Origin: Elusimicrobiota bacterium
Lineage (GTDB): Bacteria; Elusimicrobiota; Elusimicrobia; 2-02-FULL-39-32
Direction: 5' to 3'
NCBI GenBank assembly: GCA_021730935.1
Contig: JAKFYJ010000048.1
Coordinates: forward strand, 1 to 43,481
Length of the DNA stretch: 43,481 nucleotides
Shown here: positions 17,901 through 23,612 of the stretch, piece after piece
How the letters are laid out: every line of letters starts with the position of its first letter
Position numbering within the stretch: the first letter of the stretch is position 1
Notes under the pieces: generated by a model
Database searches by the model: none
Seen by the model: the letters and a program-made list of their open reading frames with translations, nothing else
What the model was told of the DNA's origin: nothing
Translations under genes and position numbers: made by a program

Positions 17901-20376
17901 TCGACATCAGATCGCTCCCGATGCCCCCCGTGACCAGAACATTCCCATTGGCCAGCAATGTGGCTGTATGCAATAATCGGGGTTCTTTCATTGAGCCTGT
18001 GTATTTCCAAGTTCCCGCCTTCGCATCGTATATTTCGCAAGTGTTCATCGCAGAACCCGCAAAAAAGCCGAGAGGGGGCGCTTCCCCGCCGCTTTCAAGG
18101 ACATTCCCATCGCTCAACAATGTCAGACCATACCATCTGTGAATTTCGTTTCTTGTGCCCGTCCCGGACCATTCTCTAAGGGCTGGATTATAGATTTCCG
18201 CCACATTATGGACCCGTCCGTCCAGACTTACGTTGTAGCCAACCGCCAATATTTTTCCATTTGCAAGCGCGACACTCTTGTCGAGCCCTTCCTCTTTTGG
18301 AGAGGGGACTGGAACACAGCTTTCCGAGTTTGGATCATAAATTTGAGTGGTCGCGCCGCCCCCCAAAATCAAGATGGTTTGATCGGGAAGTGGAAGCAGC
18401 TGAGGATTATAAACTTCTGTATATAAGCTCCCGCTCCTGAACCAGGCTCCCGGAGAAGTCAGAGGCGTGAGCGTTGTGAACGAATAATCCGCGGAGTCCG
18501 TGCTCAGGAGAGAGTCATTTTCGCTTCGCACACGGAGGACATAAGCGGTCCCAGGATCCAGGCCATAAAGGAGAACTGAATGGTTTCTTGTGAGTTGAGG
18601 ATCAATCGCGGTTTGTGATTCGGAAGGATCGTTAATCCCATAATCGATCTGGCTGGAGGACAAATCGTCCGTGTCCCATGTGACAAGCACTGATTTGATG
18701 GAGATTTCGCTGAATTTAACGTTCGTAATGACGGGAGCGGTGTTATCAGGAGGACTTGTTGGAGGGTCGTTCGGTTGAGCGGGATTCCCCATGTCCGCGG
18801 ATGTCCTGAATGTAAAAGTATCGGAGATTACAGAGCCGTCCGGCGTTTCCGATTGAATCTGATACAGATAATCGGTGTTCGGATCAAGATAAGACAAATA
18901 GACGGAATGATATGTGGACAAAAAATCAGCAGTTCCCGCCACGCGTTCTGCCGTAGAATTTTTCCCAAAATACACCAACTGATTTGCGGGGCGGTCCGTG
19001 GACCATTCAATGACTGCGCTATAATCCGACACAATGGAGGGCACGTCCCCTCCGGTGATTGAGGGAGGATTGGGTCCGCAATGGCAGGGGTTTATCGAGG
19101 AGGGGTTCGGGACATTGATGTCGAGCACGGTGAAATCCATGGAGTAATTGCTCCCGCCCGGCGTTGTGTTCCCGTCGCCGTCGGTGACCTGAATTTCCAA
19201 AGTATAAGAGCCGGGCAAGAGCGCATTGCCGTTGGCGTTGCGTCCATCATAATCGAAAGTAATGTATTTCTCCCAGGGCAAATCGTTTCCCGAATACAAT
19301 GTAACGGGTGATTTCCATATAGGGGTGTCGCGGATGTTCCCGCCGGAATCATAGACTCTGGCGCTATAGGTGACATTCTGAGTCCGATTTTCAAGGATCC
19401 TGAAGTGGACCTGGATGGGAGAGCCGGCTCGGAACTGAATCCTGTCGGCGGCCAAATCTTTGACGAGAGGGGGCAGGGACTTTGAAACAGCCATGAGAAG
19501 GCCCGCGACCTGAGAAGCCGCCGCATTCAGCTGATCATAAACAATGTTTGGAGAATCGACCTGCGCGGCATCCACATTAAGCGAAGGGGGCAAAGGATTT
19601 CCAAGTGTATAAACATCTGTCCCGGACCACCCATAAGATCCCCAATTGCTGTCAAATTCGGTTCCGACATATTTATGAGTTGGATTTTCTTTCCAATATT
19701 GGCCTGCAGCGCTGTTAGTATAAATCCAATCCTTAGGATAAGTCCAGCCTGACAATTTAGTTTGAACCGACAAGATGATGGATTGAGGATCATTATCGTG
19801 ATAATATTTTAATGAGCTGTCTGTGAAAAAATTGATGGTGTTTGTATTTGGCACTTTATTCCAAGCGCGCAGTTCCAAACGGTCTCCCGGAAGTCCTCCG
19901 TGAAGAATGTTGGCGGAATGTGAGGGAACAGCCTGATCTTCAATGAGATGAACCATGAGCCCCAGATAATAATAAGCCGATTTTGTTCCGAAAAAGCTGT
20001 CCCCAGTGACAAAATCCAATGATAGATATCGAGCCCGCATGTTGTCATCCCAATCAGTGTAAGGCCCGCCGTCAAAATCCAGGGCGTGGCCGGTATCTCC
20101 ATATCTGGGATCGGTATATGGAATGTCAAGAATCTGGCCATGAGCGTTCATGTCGTCGGCGAGCCCAGAAGACCAATTGCTGATCCGATTTCCGTAATAG
20201 GAGGTGACATCAGGATATTCCGAGGGATGATTTGAAGAAATCATGGAAATGGCGCGTTCTGAAATCTTGTGATGCGTGCTGTCGATGTCAAACCCAAACA
20301 ATCCGACGGATTTCCATGCCCAGCTTTGGCTGGCACCAAATACGAGGAAAAGTAGCGCAAGCGCTAATTTTTTCAA
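8926..20376 (-). CDS. Giant secreted protein (3,816 aa): zinc PLC-like N-terminus, kelch propeller, FlgD-Ig and FN3 modules
   Basis: Starts at TTG in a TTGA overlap with the HEAT gene, with AGAGG just upstream. The signal peptide ends SWA after residue 20, making Trp21 the mature first residue. Residues 21-175 resemble zinc phospholipase C/P1 nuclease: Trp21, His35/His36 before KISERAI, Asp74/Asp75, His97, then AYYYLGLMVHLIEDQAVPSH giving His143, Asp147 and His153 at the exact family spacing. The final His-x3-Glu pair is not clear (GDRLELRAW instead). Next come a FlgD-Ig domain (about 290-420), two FN3-like domains (about 435-640), seven kelch units (about 650-960), a Big_5-like domain (about 1095-1195), several FlgD-Ig modules up to about 2200, a possible EF-hand loop (DANGNGVLDPDE, 2996-3007) in a ZU5-like region, an FN3 near 3295-3400, and Ig modules to the end. 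It ends KSAVILRKK without a FlgD-like terminal domain. Secretion is well supported; activity on lipid or nucleic acid is inference. Confidence 0.85.
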   Translation of the reverse strand: MKKLALALLFLVFGASQSWAWKSVGLFGFDIDSTHHKISERAISMISSNHPSEYPDVTSYYGNRISNWSSGLADDMNAHGQILDIPYTDPRYGDTGHALDFDGGPYTDWDDNMRARYLSLDFVTGDSFFGTKSAYYYLGLMVHLIEDQAVPSHSANILHGGLPGDRLELRAWNKVPNTNTINFFTDSSLKYYHDNDPQSIILSVQTKLSGWTYPKDWIYTNSAAGQYWKENPTHKYVGTEFDSNWGSYGWSGTDVYTLGNPLPPSLNVDAAQVDSPNIVYDQLNAAASQVAGLLMAVSKSLPPLVKDLAADRIQFRAGSPIQVHFRILENRTQNVTYSARVYDSGGNIRDTPIWKSPVTLYSGNDLPWEKYITFDYDGRNANGNALLPGSYTLEIQVTDGDGNTTPGGSNYSMDFTVLDINVPNPSSINPCHCGPNPPSITGGDVPSIVSDYSAVIEWSTDRPANQLVYFGKNSTAERVAGTADFLSTYHSVYLSYLDPNTDYLYQIQSETPDGSVISDTFTFRTSADMGNPAQPNDPPTSPPDNTAPVITNVKFSEISIKSVLVTWDTDDLSSSQIDYGINDPSESQTAIDPQLTRNHSVLLYGLDPGTAYVLRVRSENDSLLSTDSADYSFTTLTPLTSPGAWFRSGSLYTEVYNPQLLPLPDQTILILGGGATTQIYDPNSESCVPVPSPKEEGLDKSVALANGKILAVGYNVSLDGRVHNVAEIYNPALREWSGTGTRNEIHRWYGLTLLSDGNVLESGGEAPPLGFFAGSAMNTCEIYDAKAGTWKYTGSMKEPRLLHTATLLANGNVLVTGGIGSDLMSSNPMSSCEVYIASAGYWLTVPSMKYPRQSHTAVLMQDGRVLVPGAPSEIYDPVSNSWSIADSMNYNRGQFSAILLKDGKVLAVGGAGLKSEVYDPTLSRWALVGDMAEEYRAYGYNPESAAIYLPSSNKVLAVGSHSGFSQIFAQDEMPLPPSKELIFESPPIHAQTHNHPIRVKVKITDPAGTRIGIKPRPVLHYKNVGSGSFDQIFLTAVSTFQGGAFYYGDIRRQMNAGQVLYYFDGQDLDGNISSYPRSYLKNTPYEFLRFNVVLDIIPPVVSETNPQRGAQGVSLTQKIEVKFSELMDSSTLTMDKFIITDATGTVVPIQSITVDPEGQSVIIDHRPFNPETIYVVSFSNAILDLSGNSLNPAQASFQFKSANGIAPLVTGLSYKPAHFSSSVGEMVFSSTFSIPVGEVRLILTNLTTNTTYSIVDNAGTKTGPSSYHFVWDGTLNGSPIPEGEYLVRMEARDRIHGLLGFSDSQPFNWLVRANATVEPSFEGPWGIPNINQTISSRQYSWTCGNINIGGGRIVEYNMGGTYGGTYTYYVFAGEKVEVRFGCGTIHYKNFYENPIGPRFGTAQILNNDFYLSQDFQQSSGTVSVGSSIAYPISITLIPPSTYGKENFQAKNVDVSQIHIVQPASGNDFDDNADVQTDVTITHGTNDHLDGFLTAKNISPNLPSFLIDRTSPTFNLTVVPEAINSAAARHTAINLNAFDNLPFPLLDLGLIVRGSNGLAVKTFVDPLTSTQTFGNFIWDGKDDSGGIVPNGIYFLTGSVSDKAGNRTVVQKTITIDSLPPQVVSAKLVAFPASHPNESVFNSKDDHLRAKLNLLDNLSPWVNIELEFRAQDGTSVLNHASSFSVTNTAKLYVLDFDLKDAQGNFLSDGSYHAVLRIMDQAGNQTALDLPDFRVDRVAPVVVNQYLDNAIFSPDDGPLGTGDGNADSVTLFYTLSEPGFASVEIQDTLGRTLKTDPVIGGLTTTGNYIWDGTAAGSFLADGAYILRLKSVDDVGNESIASIGVIKNMLPAQIVFPASPLGSLPPKVAGVVSLKGIALDPVVNDTAAFESYQLWIREGDNIDFSLLENNPAIPDTSIWHPISVPAGNQSAGDPQYPDSNVSYRSVLNSVIGTLDVSAYAPGSRHTILLVTRDKFGRTSFASQVIEIDPLADISVPVAQILAPIQSNPPLAFNVISGTETLSIQYSLTLGSGKKTDSTLEMFQMNGPNAFGPIVFRREFLGQNADSSGSFYNEFWDGKDGVSKKLVPGGLYKLRLTARDTDGMGVSSAECDLEVSVSAGGQLKITRFESLNASVPPGIPLPITCRVNKDSTATLVVTDLSGQVIQTLLDSAAIFANQNFIVDFSNNVKGLYVVKLTASDSSDAVSAEISISVDNGAVSAGNASINFPANGSIVQGETHYNWTATASGTYNPPQNFTSNVSVSGKETIPVNKNELWSDSTALDFVRGLKDNIVVDSTLGDGAIRLADGDSQFQATYENGVPSIYVDCYTATHAQSFSFAKGRQQIRNVDFYYTVFPGHSYRIEIRKDNGSGAPLDSAITGLDVQPTANLEDWLSADFTTLGIFLENNTQYWAILSDNRAPVWTGESSYMMGSYSADLYPKGSARLRWQGDPGCDKGWELSYVKDCTFRIITSPYVSSGTYVSQPIDAGLFLKNWGTFQAAFGENPYRKYYLQVSDDAINWDPEISVNKGSSITAALKRYIRWKSDLFLMPGDLSPTVDDVKISYKTSQNLTQDFGPFSKNISDVVWAMHPLWIGSAPDGLFSLFQSELLGRNVTLGPNYATGPVDNVNVALSVTSVNGFPQIKAETGASQPWTLNDDSALHGGKIIGQNAVFNDDSNPQNFTLESPYDFSLQRLKSNPISASYPQVDMTTDAAIVNRYAFWKNPSGVSVDNPYVSIDERNSAWSIELQYPDGTPNDSLAVNLDLSKISNGNADINGAPIDVDDEFTVSLVPGSAPKSFVEIRGNVSDFSQGFEGYGLFYSKRGEDVWRLIKTSSQPVTSGGVLGLWNVTGLNGEYDLQLTMKDASGLSQIINKVTLGTFVPKVSGNGLPVTARAPYNKAYLEFPSNSLDISTVVTITPVKFSDAKVLISSSLPQPIGALFEMQPSGIRFQKDFAGNVLSPAKLVTRFLPEELKGTDPGQLTLYSIKDDGSLDPLDARITYDANGNGVLDPDEVVTVESPVTHFSYVFAIQDIQPPVLDPVPASVTVSTLQISGTSEPSSVVNIFVNGALSAYEKAGSDGKFTAAVSLIKGSNRIDATATRILNSEGITRTSLKSKDLSVSLVQGKSIPYISSPSSGTVVSSTVTLIGFAMPDSVVELYGNSVFKDSGPADNLGQFQIYPSSPFLGGSQRMTLTNIASDGHTKLYSAPVTLSVDAVAPMTTVQRTLSVNSVKFSLVAVDPLQDGFSSGVRSTWFRTDSGPFLPFIGETSVSGNKIKLDYFSIDTVGNQEPIKSVTLDDTVAPDPVVISVQNAFNDTGLVLRWVSSGDDAGIGQAARYVIAYSTFALNSANFDQATIAVQYLTPNPAGFDESYTVQGLDADTHYYLAVKVFDAAGNGSALSNVVSLKTLVPDRTPPSISVYSPIKGALLSQPQPLISIGFSDTQNSVDVSGAQLFLDGEDVTPQTSLSAVTAQYQPSSPLFEGVHELRFLISDSVGNRAGILSNFSVDSSSPTAMILVNPSYPLKSGNPVVSLTASEPLKGQQLEFIVNGQAHPVPLISAGTLSWSGSFVVDGSMNGSAQWMWRGTDLSGNEGQLITSGNQFTIDTIPPSASITVKPSSTLSVGVSQITLTASEAVQSANLSYEIANHGNFPVPLIQIDSQTWTGAITIAPNSNAYAALWHWAGTDLAGNSGNSISGSQGFEIDTLPPIGNVRINGGADYATSTLVTLNFTATDFTGFGRGNPSAVLISLDGGATYSETPFVSTMTLVLPLAGGYPIPKNQGVFKQVYVKFKDAAGNLSDLSQAGIIINPQGPPKSAVILRKK
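14080..16600 (-). repeat. FlgD-type Ig modules repeated inside the 3,816-aa protein
   Basis: Protein-level repeats sharing the core W-D-G, a short loop, P/A-x-G-x-Y, a hydrophobic strand, then D-xx-GN. Copies include FVWDGTLNGSPIPEGEYLV, FIWDGKDDSGGIVPNGIYFL, YIWDGTAAGSFLADGAYIL and EFWDGKDGVSKKLVPGGLY. A related copy (FDLKDAQGNFLSDGSYHAVL) lies between the second and third, and another near residue 380 (about bases 19170-19250). Modules of this type cap FlgD and many giant secreted proteins, but here they are internal. Limits are approximate. Confidence 0.7.
17490..18425 (-). repeat. Seven kelch/galactose-oxidase-like units inside the 3,816-aa protein
   Basis: Seven successive strand motifs of the kelch type can be read: ILILGGG, ILAVGYN, VLESGGE, VLVTGGI, VLVPGAP, VLAVGGA and VLAVGSH. 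They are separated by IYDP or VYDP turns followed by W. Seven units would close a seven-bladed beta-propeller as in galactose oxidase. No catalytic copper ligands are claimed. Confidence 0.75.
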
Positions 20377-21569
20377 GGCCTCTTAACTCCAATAAGTTTA
20401 ATATGCTCAATTTCTCCGCGTTTAATTCTCTCTAAATCCAGACTTCCCAGCCTATAATCCGACTCATATACTTCAACATAATAGGTTCTTCCGGTAAGCT
20501 TACGTAAAGAAAAACAGGCCGCGATGCGAACGCTTTCATCCGAATCATTTCTTAAGACATCTTCCAGGGCTGGAATGGCCTCGGTCACATTATGGTCCCC
20601 AAGAGATCTGGCGGCTTTGTATCTCACGGTGCGCAGTTTCTTGTCTTTAAGCAACTCAATCAAGACCGGACCATATCGAGGGTCCCAAGTGTGGTCCATT
20701 GCCGTGACGGCCCAAGTCTTGGAGCCATCATTTTCCTTTTTTGCCCAGTCCATCAAATACTGCGGATCAACAGCGTCGGGATTGACGAGCATGGAGTTGA
20801 CCAAGGCCAAACCGGATTGAGAACGGACTTCCGGGTCCGGATTGTTTTTAACTATTTTTTTCAAGAGGTCCGCAACTTCAGGATCCCTGCTTCCTTTGAT
20901 TTGATCTGTGAGGGCTTTTTTTCTTTGTGAGGTCGTGTTGGGATCGTTCAGTTCCATCAATGTCAGACGGAGGAAATCGCCTTTGAATGCGGAGAGGTTC
21001 AAATCAGGTTGAGCCTGCACATTTCTCATCATTTCCTTCAATGTTTCCTCGTCTCCGATTTGTCCAAGCGCGGTGGACGCTTCAGTCCTCAAGGGGTCAA
21101 ACCCCAGGGCGTATTTGAGGGATTGAATCGTTCGATGATCTTTAAAGCTTCCGTACATCCGGATGATCGCGATGATATTTTCAATATTTTTTTGAGCGGT
21201 TTTCGCTTGTTCCTGGCTCATCCTTCCAAAATCTTCGCTTTTCCAATTTTTAATCTGCCCCACCTTTGAATAAAAAATTCCGTCCAGATATGGGATAAGA
21301 GTTTTATCCTTTGAATTGGCCAAAACCTCCCTCGCAACCAGATATTCGGAATCTTCCATTTCGTTGGACAGGATTTGAAGCTCAGGTTCGGAGGCGGGGG
21401 TGACATTTTTTAAGGCCCGGCTGATTTCCTCTTTAATCTTTTGATCGGGGGCTTGTTTTAACTGAACAAACATCCTCTGGAGATGGTCCGCCCGCTTCTG
21501 TCCGGAAACACAGCCGAAACTGCCTGTGATAATCGGAATGAACATTAGCATGACAAAAACTTTGTTCAT
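20373..21569 (-). CDS. HEAT-repeat lipoprotein, first gene of the giant-protein operon
   Basis: 398 residues from the ATG at 21569, chosen because GGAGAGG lies just upstream and the sequence opens directly into a signal peptide, MNKVFVMLMFIPIITGSFGC. Cys20 is a plausible lipid-anchor cysteine, although SFGC is not a perfect lipobox. Alpha-helical HEAT-like repeats fill residues about 80-370, for example TEASTALGQIGDEETLKEMM, DPEVRSQSGLALVNSM, TVRYKAARSLGDHN and ESVRIAACFSLRKLTG. HEAT arrays are protein-binding scaffolds, so a periplasm-facing lipoprotein of this kind could chaperone or dock a partner. Its TGA overlaps the TTG start of the 3,816-residue gene (TTGA, 20373-20376). The open frame continues upstream through the promoter region, but that part lacks a ribosome site and is not believed coding. 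Confidence 0.85.
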   Translation of the reverse strand: MNKVFVMLMFIPIITGSFGCVSGQKRADHLQRMFVQLKQAPDQKIKEEISRALKNVTPASEPELQILSNEMEDSEYLVAREVLANSKDKTLIPYLDGIFYSKVGQIKNWKSEDFGRMSQEQAKTAQKNIENIIAIIRMYGSFKDHRTIQSLKYALGFDPLRTEASTALGQIGDEETLKEMMRNVQAQPDLNLSAFKGDFLRLTLMELNDPNTTSQRKKALTDQIKGSRDPEVADLLKKIVKNNPDPEVRSQSGLALVNSMLVNPDAVDPQYLMDWAKKENDGSKTWAVTAMDHTWDPRYGPVLIELLKDKKLRTVRYKAARSLGDHNVTEAIPALEDVLRNDSDESVRIAACFSLRKLTGRTYYVEVYESDYRLGSLDLERIKRGEIEHIKLIGVKRP

Positions 21570-21613
21570 TAATGCCTCTCCTATTGGAATTTGCTTATAA
21601 CACATTCTACGAT

Positions 21614-21638
21614 TCGGCCGGGCGCGTGAAACGGCCGA
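21614..21638 (-). promoter_or_regulatory. GC-rich perfect hairpin in the 5' leader of the giant-protein operon
   Basis: On the + strand TCGGCCG (21614-21620) and CGGCCGA (21632-21638) form a perfect 7-bp inverted repeat around an 11-base loop. It lies about 45 bases before the HEAT-lipoprotein ATG, downstream of the putative promoter, so it should be in the leader RNA. No U-run follows, so it is not a standard terminator; it could stabilise the RNA or bind a protein. Confidence 0.45.
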
Positions 21639-21678
21639 CTTATGTCCACCTGTGTAGGAATTGGTTTTGGGTGCTGAT

Positions 21679-21707
21679 ATTGTAACTTTTTGAATTAAAA
21701 AAGTCTT
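21679..21707 (-). promoter_or_regulatory. Putative promoter of the giant-protein operon
   Basis: Read on the - strand, TACAAT at 21684-21679 matches the sigma-70 -10 box at five of six bases. The 17-base-spaced -35 position (21707-21702, AAGACT) matches poorly. A start near 21672 would give a leader of about 100 bases containing the hairpin and GGAGAGG. The 178-base gap before the HEAT gene is the only sizeable spacer here, so a promoter is expected. Confidence 0.4.
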
Positions 21708-21725
21708 AAACTTTTTGTAAAGTTT
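21697..21725 (-). terminator. Possible weak intrinsic terminator of the GT-C/TPR gene
   Basis: Read on the - strand, AAACTTT, loop ACAA, AAAGTTT form a 7-bp stem (21725-21708), followed after five bases by six T residues (21702-21697). It lies 23 bases after the stop of the TPR-fused GT-C gene. The stem is all A/T except one pair, so termination would be weak, and it overlaps the putative -35 of the next operon. Confidence 0.35.
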
Positions 21726-21747
21726 TTGTAACAAATTTCGACGGAAA

Positions 21748-23553
21748 TCAGCGGAGAGACTGGAGGTTGGCCTTGAGGGCGGAATCGGAAGGGTTGAGGC
21801 GGAGGGCGGCCTCCCATTCTTTGCGGCAAAGGGAGGTTTTTTTCTGCATGTAATAGATGTTTCCGAGGTTCTGATGGGCGTGAAGACTGTTGGGCTCAAG
21901 GGCGAGGGCGGACTTGAATTGCTGTTCTGCGGCGGGAAGATTGTTGAGGGAACCATAAATCTGGCCCAAGCGTAAATGGCCCAGGAGCATGTCCGCAGGA
22001 TTTTTGAAATTCCTGACGGCGGACTCAAATTCCCCCAGGGCCAGATCAGGCCTGTTCTGACGGAGCCGAATTTCTGCCAGGTTGAAATGGGCGGCGCCTT
22101 CCCCTCCGTGATCAATGGCCTTCTGAAAAGAGTCCGCGGCGGACTCCAAATTGCCCCGGTTGCCCTCCGCGGCTCCGAGCTTCAAATATTCCCGTCCGAA
22201 AGCGGGGTGATACCCCATGTTCAGATACGCCAGGACATAAAATGGGATCAGGAGCAGTCCATAAAGTAAAACGGTTTTAAATTTTCTGGACTGGAATGCG
22301 CGATAGATTTCGTTCAACCCATGTCCTGCAAAAATAATGAGGGGAGGGACGGCGGCATAACGATATTCGGCGGTCACGAGGAACGCCAGCGCGTTGAGGA
22401 CATAAACAAGGAAAAGGATGTGGACCGGCCCCAAGCCGAAATTCCGAATGGAGAGAACAAATCCGAGGAGACCGAGAGGGACAACGACGCCATAAGCCAA
22501 AAACGGAAATTTAAAGAAAGGAAAAATTTCTTTATAAAAATAGAAATGATAGTTGGACGGGATTTCGTACCAGTTCAGGAACGACGAGGCCTTGTTCATC
22601 ATCATGCCGAGCCATTGAGCGGGGCTGGAGCGGATGAACATGACGGTTTGCGCGAGCCAAAATTGAGACGATTCGTCGGACGACAGTTCCCTCCCGGCGC
22701 GCCGGCTGGCCTCTGCCCTGAAAAATTCACCCTGGATTTCGGGGCGGTCCGGGTCCAGTGCCTTTCCTTCCGGGACATTGCCGATATAAAGCACCATTCC
22801 GCCGGACGCGGCTGGAACCACGGAAAACTTTTTGACGACGAGCCCATTGCGGACGATGACCGGAGCCAGAAGGAGTCCGAGCCCCGCAAGAAAGAAAACG
22901 GCCGTCCGCCAGCGGGGAGACGGGCTCTTGAACCAAAGATATGCCGCGAAGAGAGGGACAGCCAGAAGGATGTTGGGACGGAAAAGGGAGGATGCGGCCA
23001 GAGAGAGTCCTGCGAAAAAGCTTGAAGAAAGAGAACCTTTTTGAACTGATTTAAGGATCAAAAATAAAGCGGAGAGATTGAAAAGTCCGATCCAGGACGC
23101 GGTGGTCAAAGTTCCTTCTATGAAGATCGAAAAAGCATAAAAGGCGCTGATGAAAGCGGCGATGCCGGCGGAGGAACGAGACTCAAAGGACCTGAGACAA
23201 ATCAGGAAAACCAGACCACAACTGATGGACCCGGCAATGGATTGAAGGATGAAAACAGGCATGAAGCCGGACCCGAAGATGAAATGGATCGCCGCGAGAG
23301 CATAAGCATATCCGGGGCTCAGATATGTCGGGCCAAGGGACCTGCTGAGCCAGTCGCCGGAGAGAATTTGATTCGCCCATTGGTCATATAACCCCGCATC
23401 GACGAGAGCTGTGTTGAAAAACGCGTGCGGGCGGACGGAATAAAGATAAACCAGCCGAGGAATCAAGGCGCAGAGAGCGGCGGCTCCGGCCAAAGACCTG
23501 TCGCTGGTTCGTCCGTCCCGATCCTCAAAAGAATGCCTCGCTTGTTGGGCCAT
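21748..23553 (-). CDS. GT39/ArnT-like GT-C membrane glycosyltransferase fused to C-terminal TPRs
   Basis: 601 residues. The N-terminal 440 or so contain about ten hydrophobic segments. An early periplasmic loop carries LVDAGLYDQWANQIL and SPGYAYALAAIHF, the acidic loop typical of ArnT/PMT-type GT-C enzymes that take sugars from polyprenyl phosphate. Residues about 458-601 are three or four tetratricopeptide repeats (GNLESAADSFQKAI, DLALGEFESAVRN, PAAEQQFKSALALEPNS, CRKEWEAALRLNPSDS), which would sit on one face of the membrane as a protein-binding platform. The ATG at 23553 has no Shine-Dalgarno and lies only nine bases after a TAGAAT box. It diverges from the flippase gene. Glycan substrate unknown; membership of the surface-polysaccharide locus is supported by neighbours. 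Confidence 0.8.
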   Translation of the reverse strand: MAQQARHSFEDRDGRTSDRSLAGAAALCALIPRLVYLYSVRPHAFFNTALVDAGLYDQWANQILSGDWLSRSLGPTYLSPGYAYALAAIHFIFGSGFMPVFILQSIAGSISCGLVFLICLRSFESRSSAGIAAFISAFYAFSIFIEGTLTTASWIGLFNLSALFLILKSVQKGSLSSSFFAGLSLAASSLFRPNILLAVPLFAAYLWFKSPSPRWRTAVFFLAGLGLLLAPVIVRNGLVVKKFSVVPAASGGMVLYIGNVPEGKALDPDRPEIQGEFFRAEASRRAGRELSSDESSQFWLAQTVMFIRSSPAQWLGMMMNKASSFLNWYEIPSNYHFYFYKEIFPFFKFPFLAYGVVVPLGLLGFVLSIRNFGLGPVHILFLVYVLNALAFLVTAEYRYAAVPPLIIFAGHGLNEIYRAFQSRKFKTVLLYGLLLIPFYVLAYLNMGYHPAFGREYLKLGAAEGNRGNLESAADSFQKAIDHGGEGAAHFNLAEIRLRQNRPDLALGEFESAVRNFKNPADMLLGHLRLGQIYGSLNNLPAAEQQFKSALALEPNSLHAHQNLGNIYYMQKKTSLCRKEWEAALRLNPSDSALKANLQSLR

Positions 23554-23562
23554 CGCACAATT

Positions 23563-23568
23563 ATTCTA
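23563..23568 (-). promoter_or_regulatory. -10 box of the GT-C/TPR gene, nearly leaderless
   Basis: TAGAAT on the - strand (five of six consensus bases) ends nine bases before the ATG at 23553, so transcription would start about three bases before the start codon. No Shine-Dalgarno is present, which fits. The -35 position (TATATA) is weak. Confidence 0.4.
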
Positions 23569-23587
23569 TATTTTCGGGCGGATTTTA

Positions 23588-23593
23588 TATACT
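23588..23593 (+). promoter_or_regulatory. -10 box of the flippase gene, divergent to the preceding promoter
   Basis: TATACT (five of six consensus bases) lies 19 bases before the flippase ATG at 23613. Transcription would start near 23600, leaving a leader of about 12 bases without a Shine-Dalgarno. The -35 position is weak and overlaps the opposing -10 box, so the two divergent promoters probably compete for polymerase. Confidence 0.4.
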
Positions 23594-23612
23594 AACATTC
23601 AAAGATCGCGAC

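Noticed and set aside
1242-21569. Calling the operon a type IX secretion system
   Set aside because: Only a PorV-like barrel and a FlgD-like terminal domain are present; no PorK/L/M/N, Sov or sortase-like PorU is in the window.
21679-21725. Treating the A/T hairpin as a certain terminator and the TACAAT as a certain promoter
   Set aside because: The two readings overlap and each has a weak part (A/T-only stem, poor -35), so both are listed with low confidence.
21570-22115. N-terminal extension of the HEAT lipoprotein frame up to 22115
   Set aside because: It crosses the promoter, leader hairpin and the preceding gene; the true start at 21569 has GGAGAGG and a signal peptide.
2085-23025. Long open frames on the + strand opposite the giant and GT-C genes (e.g. 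2085-2543, 12148-12648, 22321-23025)
   Set aside because: They lie wholly inside clear - strand genes with recognisable domains, have low-complexity charged translations and no ribosome sites.
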